From NCBI GenBank assembly GCA_030267565.1, contig BRXU01000004.1, positions 3,354,501 to 3,418,500 on the forward strand: a stretch of 64,000 bases of DNA, written 5' to 3'. The notes beneath the pieces are model-generated. The model made no database searches. It was not told where the DNA came from and worked only from the letters and a program-made list of their open reading frames with translations. The DNA is from Pleodorina starrii (Eukaryota; Chlorophyta; Chlorophyceae; Chlamydomonadales; Volvocaceae). Below are positions 47,191-64,000 of the stretch, piece by piece. Made by a program: the position numbers and the translations under genes. Position 1 is the stretch's first letter, and every line of letters starts with the position of its first letter.

Positions 47191-49456
47191 GGTGGGTCGG
47201 TGGCTGCGGTTTAAGTCGGGGTAAGATCCTGTGTGTGGGGATGGAGGGAGGAGAGGGATGGAGGGATGGAGAGGAGGGTTGGTGTGGTGTGCCGGATTGG
47301 GGCGCTGACGCACCGGGCCCCGGAAGGTCAGAGGACTCGGGCCGTTTGGGAGGCGGTGGAGCAGGCGTAGGATAATTACAGGATATCTCGTTTGTGAGGG
47401 TGGTCGTTAAGGGGTGCCAGCGCGCGGGGCTGTCAGTCGCGCACGTGCGAGTCGGCGCGCCGATGGCGTGAACCTTCCAGCGCCGACGCCGCTAAAGTTT
47501 TGCGCTGCATTCAATTATTGAGTCACCTATATGATCTACTACAATTGCGTGTAGGCACAATTGCGTCGCTCTAAACATGTAGGCATTCTTACCAAGGCCA
47601 GTTCCAAGCGGAGACGCACTTGACCACGCTGGTCAAAAGAGCTTTTACGGTGCACGATGCAAATACGATCCCATATGACTGTAACGCAAGCACTGATTGC
47701 GCAGTCGTGACAATAAATGCGGGCCTTACGCCACGTTTCCATACACTCCTTGCTTTAATCTTCGAGTGTTTGCTGAGCATCCACATATCAGAATCTCCAT
47801 TGCGTGAAGATATAGGAGAAGGATGCGGGCCGCTGGCATGAGTCCCGAAAGCTGTCTCGCGCATTTCCGAAAGCCATTTCCGTTCATCGGTCCACATTGA
47901 ATACCCTCTCAGTCTCGGGTGTATGTGCATTTGAAGTATACCGCCCGTTGTCACAAGATTTGCCCGTCTCGACGCCTTCGGACTTGTGCGCTGACATGCG
48001 TGCTGAGCAGGGCAAGTTAGGGTCTCGCACTTGATGGCCAGAGGATTACCGCAACGCACTGTCGTGGCGTTGCCCTATGGAAACTGTGGCACGCTGGCCC
48101 TGTGCTGTTGAGGGGCGCAACGCTTTTAGTCGTGACGCCCGTTAGCTGTCCTCAGCCGAGTGGAACGGCCAGGGAACGGCGATGCAGTTGCCGCAGTCTG
48201 TGACAGTCGACTGAACCAACTCCGACCAGGTCGAGGCGTCTGGACCGCCTGGTGATGATTCACTTGCACACTTGGCATAAAATACGGCTCGGCAGCAACT
48301 GAACTTCTGGCGTCGTACTACAGGGTCGCGCTCGCCACCGAGCCGTTGGAAACACTCTGGGAAGGGTTCAGGTACGTCCTGGTACATAGATTTCCGCTCG
48401 CGGAATGTGTCCTGAATGGTGCGAACGGGTTCATGGGGCGCCTAGCGGAGCAGCCGCATCAAATCGGATCCCACCATCCTATCGTCGGCCTGCTTGCCAC
48501 CCTTCACGAGGACAGCTAGTGCGTCGTGTCCAGCCGCGTGTCCAGAGCGCGATGCGACCTCCTGCTGCCGCACGGGCCGTGCCGAGTACCTTCGTGCGTG
48601 CGTGGCTGCAGCCGGGGCTTGTCGGTCGGCGTGCGGTTGCCGCCGCTGCACGCTGCACGCTACGCTCCCCTTGAGCACCCTTTCCATGAGTTCCGGAGCG
48701 ACCCGTAGCATCATGTACAACCAGGAGCCGTTCATGCGGGTGTCTACCGGGTCCGGGTCCGGGGCCGGGGCCGAGAGAATCCCGGGGCCGGGAGCCTCGA
48801 CAGGTTTACAGCAGCGATGGTCAAGGGACTGTCGCCGTTGTTCACACAGCCTGCAATCAACGGCCCTTGCTATCACCCGACTGTTACTGCTGCTGCTGCT
48901 GCTGCTGCTAGTGTTGTTCCTTGCCATCCGCAGGAGCCAGTTGCGCCTTGCGCCGGCGAACGGCCGTTCTGGGCCCAGAGAGTAAGACGGTCAAAATTAC
49001 ATTCGCGGTCTACCGTACCCTTGCCAGTGGCGGCGCCTGATCTGGTCTGGGCAGCTCATGTGTATGTTATGACCGGTTGGTGCCGCCCCTAAGCGCGGCG
49101 GTCGAGGGTCAGTTGGCAAGACAACCAAGTACGGCAACGTGACGTCTTCCCGCACGTCGTACGGGACCGCTGTGTCGGGGACCGCTGCACCGCGACACCG
49201 ATCGATACACACGCGGCAACCGCCACCACTGCTTGCCCACAGCGCCACCAACCGCATCACCGATCCACCACACACTGGCGCGCTGCTCTACGCGCCATAG
49301 CCCCCCCACTGCTGTTGATGACTCGACGTGCAGCCGCCCCGAGCCGCTTCAACCACCCTCCCCTCTCCCGCCCCCTTGCTCCATTCTTCTTGCCAACCCT
49401 CCCCTCCTACCGCCTCCCCCCTCCGGCCCCCAGTCCAAGCCCCTCCAGCCCCCCTC
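47191..49456. other. Intergenic region between FolD and METE
   Basis: 2.3 kb. It holds the FolD promoter and the METE 3' UTR. A minus-strand frame at 48387-48142 encodes 81 Cys-rich residues from MYQDVPEPF, and another frame covers 48927-48442. Neither matches a family I know nor shows splice partners, so they are left uncalled. 47480-48400 is noticeably less GC-rich than the flanks. Confidence 0.4.
48997..49001 (-). terminator. Candidate TGTAA polyadenylation signal of METE
   Basis: TTACA on the plus strand (TGTAA on the minus strand) about 456 nt past the METE stop at 49459-49457. Confidence 0.45.
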
Positions 49457-56424
<6,968 letters not shown>

Positions 56425-58640
56425 GTTTTGCGACGAACGAAAGCGACGGACGAAGCGTCGAACGGCTGTGTCAATTTTGACAGGGACTCGCCGAGCAATA
56501 TCTTGTATGACCTTTTAGCCCCACAGTATCATTTATATGCATCTGCTTGCGCCAATCTAGGAGCATTACACAGGTGCGTGAGATAGCGAAATTTCCGTCA
56601 TCGAAAGTACGACAACTAATTACTGTCAACCTGTCCTTACAACTGTACGTATAGTAATGCTGAGCAAAAAAGCGAATGACATGCATGTAATTCAGGCAGC
56701 GTGGAGAATACACGCCTTTATGTCGACATGCGCTCTGCGCGCGTGCGACTGTGCAAGCTGTGTCCTTCTTGGGTTCTCATTCGTAATAACCGTTACAGAG
56801 AACGTCGGGCAAACCATTTTAACTGCTAGCCGCAAAGCTCCGCCTCGTAGTCCCAGCCTCAACCACCTGCAATCAGCCCCAGTCAGTCGTTTTTCACGTT
56901 GGACCAGTGGCCACATGCAGCAGTGGCCACATGCAGCAGATAAACGAGCAACCAGGAGTCGCAACCGGACTCACACAACCAGGAGTCGCAACCGGACTCA
57001 CACAACCAGGAGTCGCAACCAGGACTCACAACGAACGCAGCAGAGACCCGAAACCGGCCACCAGGGCCGCGACCACACGAGCGCCGCCGGCCGCGCGGCG
57101 CCCGCAACCCGGGCGCCAGTGGCACCCCCCAGTGCGTGACGCCGCACCGAACACACGGAACGGCGCCGGAAACCGGGCGCGGAACCAGGCCTCCGCGGAG
57201 ACCGCCCCGGCCGAGCGCCAAGCCAAGGCGCGGGCCACCCGAACACGGTTAACACACACCGCGCGGGCGGGCAGCGCCGCCGACCGGCCGCGCAACCCTC
57301 GGCAGGGTGGGCAGGGTGGGAAAATCACCGTAAACTGCCCTGGCAGACGGGCAGCAATACTCGTTATATCTAGCTACAATAGGCAGATAAAGAAGGTGGA
57401 ACCTGTTCCACCGAGAACAGCCCGAAGGGCAAAGTACGACAAATAACTAATATAACTACTTCGACCCAAGAACCTGTCTTTTTCAACGCTTCGCTGTGCT
57501 CCGCTCTGAAAAAGCCAAGCAATGATTGCCGAGCGATCCCCAGCGGCGACGTTCGGTCGAACGTCCTTCCACATCCTGCTGGCACAAATATCTTTTCTCA
57601 CAGTAAATTTCAGCTATAACGTATAATTTGGATAGCGGAACAGTGACTTTTTCGTGGCGCGGCTACAGCCGTCATGTTAGGCATGTCAGGCCGGAAGCGT
57701 GAACTTTGTCGTTGTTGTTGTTATTGTGGGATCCAGACCCTCTCCAAAGGGTCCTGCGAAATGTAGAGTCAGCTTGCCAGCTGGCCATGCAGTGCAGGGG
57801 AAAAGAACAGCATGAAGGAAAGAGCAACCCTTCCGCAACATCAGCAAGAGTTAACCAGGACCGTCCGCTTTTCCAAACCCCATTTACACCAACTTCAATC
57901 TGCTTCAATCCTCTGTTTTTCCACAACCCAACTTCAACCGTCCATTAGTGCTCCGTCGGATCACGTCACAATTCGTTTGTACTCACATACTGATTCGTAT
58001 CACGCTCTCCGCTCCCCAATCGCAGCGTGCACTGCCCTGCACCGAGCCACCGACCACCCAACGTCCGCACTGGGGTAACACAACGCACCGCACCGCATAT
58101 CGGTACGCACCGCACAAACACAGGTAGCGCCTGCGCCGAACAGCAGCCTCAGCCGGCAGACACCCTCAGCCGTCCTGCACGACCACCCAGCTGCATGCGA
58201 TCCTCCTCCCCTTCCCAGGGGCCCCAGCAAGGCTGCTGGCTTGCCAACGCGCCAACGCGGGTAGTGGCAGGCCAAGGTAGGGTAGGGTGGGGTAGGCGCC
58301 ATGGCAGCGCACGCCAACATGGCTCCGAAACCGGCGTCTGGTCTCCTCTGCCTCGCGCTCTTGCGACCCGCTCGCGCTCGCGCTCGCTCTCGGCTGGGTC
58401 GACGCGGGGGTGCAGCCAGCCCACCCCAGCCCCCGCAAGAGTAGCGGTCCGCTGCCGTCAGGTGTGGTGTGATGTGATGCGGTGCGGTGCGCTCCCAGAT
58501 GGCGGCTGCATCGGCGGTCATCGGTGGCTGCGAAGGGGGGCGGGCGGGGGGGCGGGGGGCGCGGGGGGGGCGGGTGGGAAGGGAAAGCGACGCGGGGAAT
58601 GTTCAGTGGGGGTTGCTCAGTGGGGGCCAGCGCCAGCGCC
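56425..58640. other. Intergenic region holding the METE promoter
   Basis: 2.2 kb upstream of the METE start on the minus strand. It should contain the METE promoter and 5' UTR, the place to look for B12-responsive control. It is less GC-rich than the coding regions at 56340-56900 and 57320-58020. Contains a duplicated 17-mer (AGTGGCCACATGCAGCA) near 56906-56940 and three copies of a 27-bp unit at 56950-57029. No protein recognised on either strand. Confidence 0.45.
56950..57029. repeat. 27-bp tandem repeat, three copies
   Basis: Units starting ACCAGGAGTCGCAACC at 56951, 56978 and 57005. The third is slightly diverged. Confidence 0.85.
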
Positions 58641-59070
58641 AGGGAGGGGAGGGGAGGGGAGGGGAGGGGAGGGGAGGGGAGGGGAGGGGAGGGGAGGGGA
58701 GGGGAGGGGAGGGGAGGGGAGGGGAGGGGAGGGGAGGGGAGGGGAGGGGAGGGGAGGGGAGGGGAGGGGAGGGGAGGGGAGGGGAGGGGAGGGGAGGGGA
58801 GGGGAGGGGAGGGGAGGGGAGGGGAGGGGAGGGGAGGGGAGGGGAGGGGAGGGGAGGGGAGGGGAGGGGAGGGGAGGGGAGGGGAGGGGAGGGGAGGGGA
58901 GGGGAGGGGAGGGGAGGGGAGGGGAGGGGAGGGGAGGGGAGGGGAGGGGAGGGGAGGGGAGGGGAGGGGAGGGGAGGGGAGGGGAGGGGAGGGGAGGGGA
59001 GGGGAGGGGAGGGGAGGGGAGGGGAGGGGAGGGGAGGGGAGGGGAGGGGAGGGGAGGGGAGGGGAGGGGA
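58641..59070. repeat. Pentanucleotide satellite (GGGGA)n, about 86 units
   Basis: About 430 bp of essentially pure AGGGG units, ending 23 bp before the minus-strand poly(A) signal of the DHHC gene. Frames that read GEGRGGEGRG on plus or PSPPLPSPPL on minus are repeat artefacts. Confidence 0.97.
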
Positions 59071-59092
59071 CCTACGTCACTTAGCTGCCCTG

Positions 59093-59097
59093 TTACA
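59093..59097 (-). terminator. TGTAA polyadenylation signal of the DHHC gene
   Basis: TTACA on the plus strand, 98 nt beyond the DHHC stop at 59197-59195. It supports that stop codon as the real end of the gene. Confidence 0.65.
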
Positions 59098-59194
59098 TTC
59101 TCATACACCTTCAAGCTTGCAGGCGCCTCCCCCTGCGTCCCTGATCTACCCGCTACCCCGCATGGCGGGTTACTTCTCACGGCCCGGTCTCCTG

Positions 59195-62100
59195 CTACCC
59201 CTCGCCTGTGCTGGAGACCGAAGACCCAGCCGTCGGACAGCAGTCCGCGCCCTCCTCCCCCGCCCCATCCCATCCCCCCAAACCACACACCCGGAGTCCC
59301 CTACACACATACACACACACCCAACCTCCGTCCCTGGACCTGGACCTTGCCGCAGTCACACTCGGTGCGTACCGGTACGGATAGGGTTTCGGAGCCATAA
59401 AGAAGATCCACAGGTTCCGCAGCAGTCCCTCGTCGAACGGCCGCGGTGGTGCCGTACCCCGCCAGTGATGCCGTACAAGTTTCACCAGCGAGATTTGCCC
59501 CCGGCTGCCCAACACGCTTGGGTGCCCTCCTCCTCCTCCTTCCCCTCCTCCTCCTCCTCCTCCTTCACCGCCGCCACCGCAATGGCCCCCCGAGGAGGGC
59601 TGCAGGGAGGCGTAGGCACCTGCCAAGTACTTCAGACGCGGACCCTGCGCAGCAGTACGGCAACGGTACGACATCACGCATCCGTGTCTCAACGCATCCG
59701 TGTCTCAACGTGATTGCCCGGTCATCCGGTAAGCTGAGCGTGAAACGCGGTAATGGTAAGGGCTGCAGCAACCGGTCATTTCAAAAGCCGGCACCGGCAC
59801 CGGTGTGCGGTCCTCCTGCCGGCTGGGCTGAGGGCCGGGCGGGATGGAGGCGTTGGCTCTGCGTCCCTCTGCCCCCCCCCTGCCCTCCCGCCCGCCCGCC
59901 TAGCCGCTTTCCAAGACAGGCCCCGCAACCCCCGGCCTCGCTCGCGCCTCTCCCCCAGCCCCCAGCCCCCGGGCCCCCTCCCAACCCCATCACCCACCCT
60001 TCAACCAAAAATCCTTCTCCCCCCGGTCCCCCACACCCCCCCGGCCCCCCCCCCCTGCCCACCTTGATCAGCTCCAGGGTGGTCTGATTGGTGGCCACTA
60101 GGTAGGTGTGCAGCAGCAGCAGCTGACCCGCCAGGACCAGACAGGCGCCACCAAAGACCACCACCGCCCACAGAGCAACCAGGCGGCCCCAACAGGGACC
60201 AAGCCGCGCGCAGACGTCCGGAGAGGACCCGCCGGACAGACCCAGCCCCAGCCCCAGCTGCCCCGGACCCGGGTCTGGCGCGAGTCCTGACCTTGTGAGT
60301 GTGCAGCTGAGCACCAGTGGTAGGGCTCGCAGCTGCAGCCAGGTGAAGAGGACAGCCTCCGAGGCCAACAGGAACAGGAAGCGGCGGTGGTTGAGGTCGC
60401 CTGAGGGGGCGGGAAGGGGGGGGGGTGAAAAAAGAATTAGTCTAAAGAAGCGGGGGGGGGCAGAGTGAGAGGGGGCGTAAAGGAGGGCCGCAGGGAAGTG
60501 TGTGTGTTGGGGGGGTGTATCCACGGATAGGCAGGAACCTCCCCCCCCTCGGTACATATCTACAACATCGCACCGCACGAACTGCGGCGCGACTTCGTCC
60601 GAGGCGCCTTACGACATGCGACGTCGTCCAAAGCGACTTACGAGACCGTCCAGACGACGGGTCGGCGCTACCACTGGTCAAGCATCAATGTCGGTAACGT
60701 ATGGGAATGGGTGGGTTACAGCTAACAGTTTCGGAGGTTCAGCGGCCGGAGCAGCTTGATCAACAACATCCGCAGTGACTCATTATTTTATAAAGGAGCA
60801 TATCACTCCCTGAACCCCCCTCGGGGCAAGCTGGGCGCTGGGCGAGGCGCCCCGGGGGGTTCCCTCCCTCCCCCCTCCTTTCCCCCCCCTCCCCGCGGAG
60901 GCCGCTCACCGATGGTTGCGCTGAGGACCCAGCAGTGGTGGTCGTGTTTGTGCACACACTGGCCCGTGTGCTTGTCGTGATGGGAGCGCAGACTGGGGGT
61001 CTCGCCGCAGTGGGGGCAGGGGCCAGGGGGCTGCTGGGGCTGGGGCTGGGGCTGGGGCTGGGGCTGGGGCTGGGGCTGGTGGAGGTCCACGGCGGGGGGG
61101 GCCGCGGGGATCCAGCCTGGGGTGGGAGAGACGGCAGGGAGGAGGGTGCGGTCAGGCGGCAGGGGAAAGAAAAGGGGGTAAAAAAGAAGATACGGTACCG
61201 CAGCGGGGTTGGTCGACAGGCGCGGTGGGGATGTAGGGCGAGGCAGGGATATGGGTAGGGGCAGGACACAGGAGAAACGGTGCACAGGAGGAGCCCCATA
61301 TAAGCCATATTGCGCGGGCGGGCGGGCGGGCGGGTGTTGTCTATCCTCCCTCCCGACCGGACTGTCGCATGTATGAAAAATGGTACGGCGCCCCCTTCAC
61401 GGAACGGCACCTGGGTCCGAGGCGTACAGGCTGCCGTACAACCCGAGCGCCGCTACCATCAGCACCAGCAGCGCCAGCGCCTGCAGCCGCTCCGAAACCA
61501 ACAGCGGCCCGACGTCGCTGCCACTGCCGCCGCTGCCGCCGCTATCGCCGTTATTTCCTGCGCTAGCTGCCGGCCAGGGCCAGCCCAGCGAGACCTGGGC
61601 CGCGGTACGCCGTACCTCCTCGTCGATGTACAGCAGCAGTGACGGTACGGCGATGTGTGAAAGCACCCAGCAGAGAACCTCCAAAGGGTGGTGGTCAGGG
61701 TCAGGGTCAGGGGGGTTACGCGGGACGGGGTTGGGTTGGGTATAGGGTTCTGCGGAGTGAGGCCCGATGACGAACGCGGGAAAGGCTGTCGTACTCTACA
61801 TGCATGCTATGGAATGGTATTTCGTACTTGGCACCCAGGTCAAACGCAGTCTGAGTCCAGGAGCTCGCGCATTGTGTGGCCTGCGCGGTACCCTGTAAGT
61901 TCACAGCGGCGCACAGCACTAGTGGCGCGCCTCCGCTAGCTCCGTTCTTCTCCGTAACGTGCCTCCTCTCGTAATCTATCCAACCGCTCCCCTTGCAATG
62001 CTTCTTATTTGTCTTTGCTCACATACCTTGGCATCAACGACGCCCAAAAGCGACGGGCCTCTGGCTGCCCTGATGAGGGCCTTGATACGAACCTGTCACC

Positions 62101-62308
62101 AGTAAAGGCAAAGGCGCTGAAACTTCATGCCAGAATGCAGCGTAATACGCGTTGGTAATTGTTACTGAGCTGCTGGTCCTACATCTCTGTTCTGTCGCAG
62201 AACGACAGTTGTCCTCCATGGCGAGACAGCTGGAACGGACTCCGCAAGGTCAAAGTCATCGCGCCCAGGCACAATCCATAGACCCTCGTCATCGGAGTCT
62301 TGATACAT
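59195..62308 (-). CDS. DHHC-type protein S-acyltransferase with degenerate Cys-rich domain
   Basis: Seven exons, frame-checked: 62308-62183, 62092-62027, 61892-61835, 61749-61411, 61116-60910, 60400-60063, 59644-59195; 527 residues. DHHC enzymes attach palmitate to cysteines of membrane proteins. Membrane helices: EVLCWVLSHIAVPSLLLYI and the ALALLVLMVAALGLYGSLYA segment before the conserved SDPG, then two more in exon 6 (around AVLFTWLQL and LWAVVVFGGACLVLAGQLL). A poly-PQ stretch precedes the cysteine-rich domain, CPHC...PSLRSHHDKHTGQCVHKHDHHCW (C230-W259; active-site Cys258). NHRRF follows, then the TTLE of the conserved TTxE motif (372-375), and a PFDEGLLRNLWIFF segment near the end. The CRD lacks several zinc cysteines and the proline after DHHC. 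The first three exons are small and unfamiliar, and the start at 62308 is a best guess; an earlier start cannot be excluded. Confidence 0.85.
61035..61079 (-). repeat. Coding (GGGGCT)n repeat, poly-Pro-Gln in the DHHC protein
   Basis: Hexamer repeat in frame within DHHC exon 5, encoding alternating Pro-Gln just before the cysteine-rich domain. Confidence 0.9.
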
Positions 62309-62932
62309 GTTTTTGGCGCTCACGGGCAGCAGCTGTCGACTGACATGATACAACGCTTGCGGCCCACAACGGACGCCGCGCGGTTATCAAGAAAGACCGG
62401 ATTCCATGTTTGCAGTCAACCTGAGGCACGCACGAATGTCTGAACTTGTCCGTCCGTCCGAGCGCTGTCCTAACAACCGATTTCCGAACGGAACTAACTG
62501 CTACATTTGCCGCGACTCATGTGCGCGCTCGGCGGAACCGCAGTCCCGCCTCCTAAAGCACATCCTTGGGAGCTCTAGCGCCTCTCGGCTCCATATCGAC
62601 ATCGTCGCCAGCGGGATCGCTGAAGGAACACCCGACTCCCGTTGCAGCACCGGTTCGGGGGCGATTTCGAGGCGGTGTCCCTTTCACCAGCGCTGCCCTG
62701 CCATGCTCGCGCGTCAGGCATCACGCACGCGTGCGAGCGCTCCTGCCCGCCAACCCTATGCACAACAAAACCGTGTTCCCCTTAGGATTCCCCTTGAAAT
62801 GGAACATCATCGCGTCGCATGTGCATGCGCGCACTGTTGCGCAGCAGCCCGCCGCCGATTTCAAGGAGAAGCCACCAGCTCTCCCTCCAGCTCCGTCTCC
62901 TGCTGCTTCTCGGTCCCTCCTCCTCCACCTGC
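62309..62932. other. Intergenic region between the DHHC and THOC7 genes
   Basis: 624 bp between two genes on the minus strand. It should hold the THOC7 3' UTR and the DHHC promoter. No other feature recognised. Confidence 0.45.
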
Positions 62933-63628
62933 TCACGCGTCCAGCTCCATGCCGTCCATCCCCGCCAGCTCCTCCGCCGTGTTGTCGGCGGTGCGCTGCA
63001 GCTCCTCGATAACGTAGAACAGCAGCGAAAACTGCTTCCGCCGCCGCTGCGGGGGGCGTCCGAGGAGACGGGGAGGGAAGGAAGGGAGGGAGGGAGGGAG
63101 GCAGTTCAGCGAGGGAGGCGACACTGCCAAATAGGAACCGGAGCCAAGGCAAGGCAACGAAAGACACATGACGGGCATCGCTCCGCCGCCGCCGCGCCCC
63201 TCCTCGTCCCGTCACACACAGCTTGCCAATGCGGACTGTCCTATGTACCCCCACCACGCACAAGCCACCACGCACAAGCCACCACGCACAAGCCAGCAAG
63301 CCAGGCCAGCCAGCCAACCCCTACCGGGTGCCCCAAATTCATGGTACCCCTTGCCCCCCATTACACCCCTCCAGGGTTGGCATGGGTACTAACCAAGCAC
63401 CAACCACTACAACCCTACACACGGAAGTGCCATTAACAGCACTCCTTCCTGTCTGAGGGCTGCCCCAGGCCTCCCCCTCCCAAGCCCCCCGCCTCCCCTC
63501 CTCACCTCCATGAGCTGTGCGATCCTGTCCCCCTCCATCTTGGCCCCCTCCATCAGCCCCAGCTCCGCATCGATTGCCGCCTGCGTCACCTCCCGACTGG
63601 GGTGATCCATAATGTGGTGCCGCAACAC
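62933..63628 (-). CDS. THOC7: THO complex subunit 7 (THOC7/Mft1), 3' part
   Basis: The last two coding exons are visible: 63628-63506 (41 codons) and 63046-62933 (38 codons with stop), phase-0 junction. THOC7 is a coiled-coil subunit of the nuclear THO/TREX complex, which couples transcription to mRNA export. The penultimate exon reads VLRHHIMDHPSREVTQAAID and continues as a long amphipathic helix to GDRIAQLME. The last exon starts RRRKQFSLLFYVIEELQRT and ends in an acidic tail. The order HHP..., helix, RRKQF..LL..I.ELQ, acidic end is that of plant and animal THOC7 C-termini. Upstream exons lie beyond the acceptor at 63629 and probably off the right edge. 63629-64000 looks intronic (CA-rich, then G-rich) with no further exon recognised. 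Confidence 0.8.
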
Positions 63629-64000
63629 CTGGGGTGCACACACATACACACACACATACACACACATACACACACAAGGTACAACATGACACGAGACGAC
63701 ACCGGAAGGCGGCACCACATGACCCGGACGGCACATGACCCGGACGGCACGTCAGGACAGGACAGGACATGGTACCACAGGGCACGGCACGACAGCGGCG
63801 AACGGGGGAAAAGGGGGGGGGAAGGGGAGGATGGGTGGGAAGGCACAGGCTCGGGCCCACGAGGGGAGGGAAGCGAAGGGAGTCGGGGGGAGGCGGGCCA
63901 AGCGGCATTGGCCAAGCGGCAGGAGGTGGGGGCGAATGGACGGGCCTGATCGCGGCTGCGGGCTTCGGTCGCATCTCCACATACACGTGCGACGCATGAG

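Noticed and set aside
56906..57446. 179-residue plus-strand frame across the 27-bp repeats
   Set aside because: Repeat-derived beginning followed by an Arg/Ala-rich run; no recognisable domain; lies in the METE upstream region.
58482..59713. Long frames encoding GEGRG or PSPPL repeats
   Set aside because: Produced by the (GGGGA)n satellite. They overlap the 3' end and last exon of the DHHC gene on the other strand and have no family match.

Overview
The window is nuclear DNA of a chlorophycean green alga of the Chlamydomonas/Volvox group. The evidence is very GC-rich sequence, intron-dense genes with GT-AG and a few GC-AG introns, the algal polyadenylation signal TGTAA, abundant simple repeats, Gln/Ala/Gly-rich proteins, and a two-exon plastocyanin precursor of 145 residues that closely resembles the Chlamydomonas protein as I remember it. 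I see no operons, rRNA, tRNA, CRISPR array, phage or recognisable transposase. All gene models come from splice-site and reading-frame reasoning; none is supported by transcripts.

Left to right: (1) 262-631, minus, first exon of a phospholipase B-like protein running off the left edge. (2) 4727-9724, plus, a glutamine-rich B-box + CCT (CONSTANS/ROC66-like) regulator, followed by about 4 kb without a convincing gene. (3) 15617-18625, minus, tafazzin. (4) about 19746-23086, plus, an Rxt3 histone-deacetylase-complex subunit. (5) 24638-25191, plus, plastocyanin. (6) 25444-31568, minus, a PYROXD1-type flavin oxidoreductase with a huge low-complexity exon, convergent with plastocyanin. (7) 32050-39100, plus, SRP72, divergent from PYROXD1. 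(8) 41716-42703, minus, an unknown coiled-coil protein. (9) 45142-47190, minus, plastid FolD. (10) 49457-56424, minus, cobalamin-independent methionine synthase METE. (11) 59195-62308, minus, a DHHC protein acyltransferase with a degenerate cysteine-rich domain. (12) 62933-63628, minus, the 3' part of THOC7, running off the right edge.

Most genes are unrelated housekeeping functions: lipid remodelling, chromatin, photosynthetic electron transfer, redox repair, protein targeting and mRNA export. The one functional pairing is FolD and METE, adjacent on the same strand about 2.3 kb apart, both in folate one-carbon/methionine metabolism. METE implies that the alga can make methionine without vitamin B12. 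I did not find a wholly new biological system. The most unusual features are the degenerate DHHC domain, the 416-codon PYROXD1 exon, the single-B-box CCT protein with a very long 3' region, GC-AG introns including one after a 19-nt first coding exon, and two pure about 430-bp satellite arrays.
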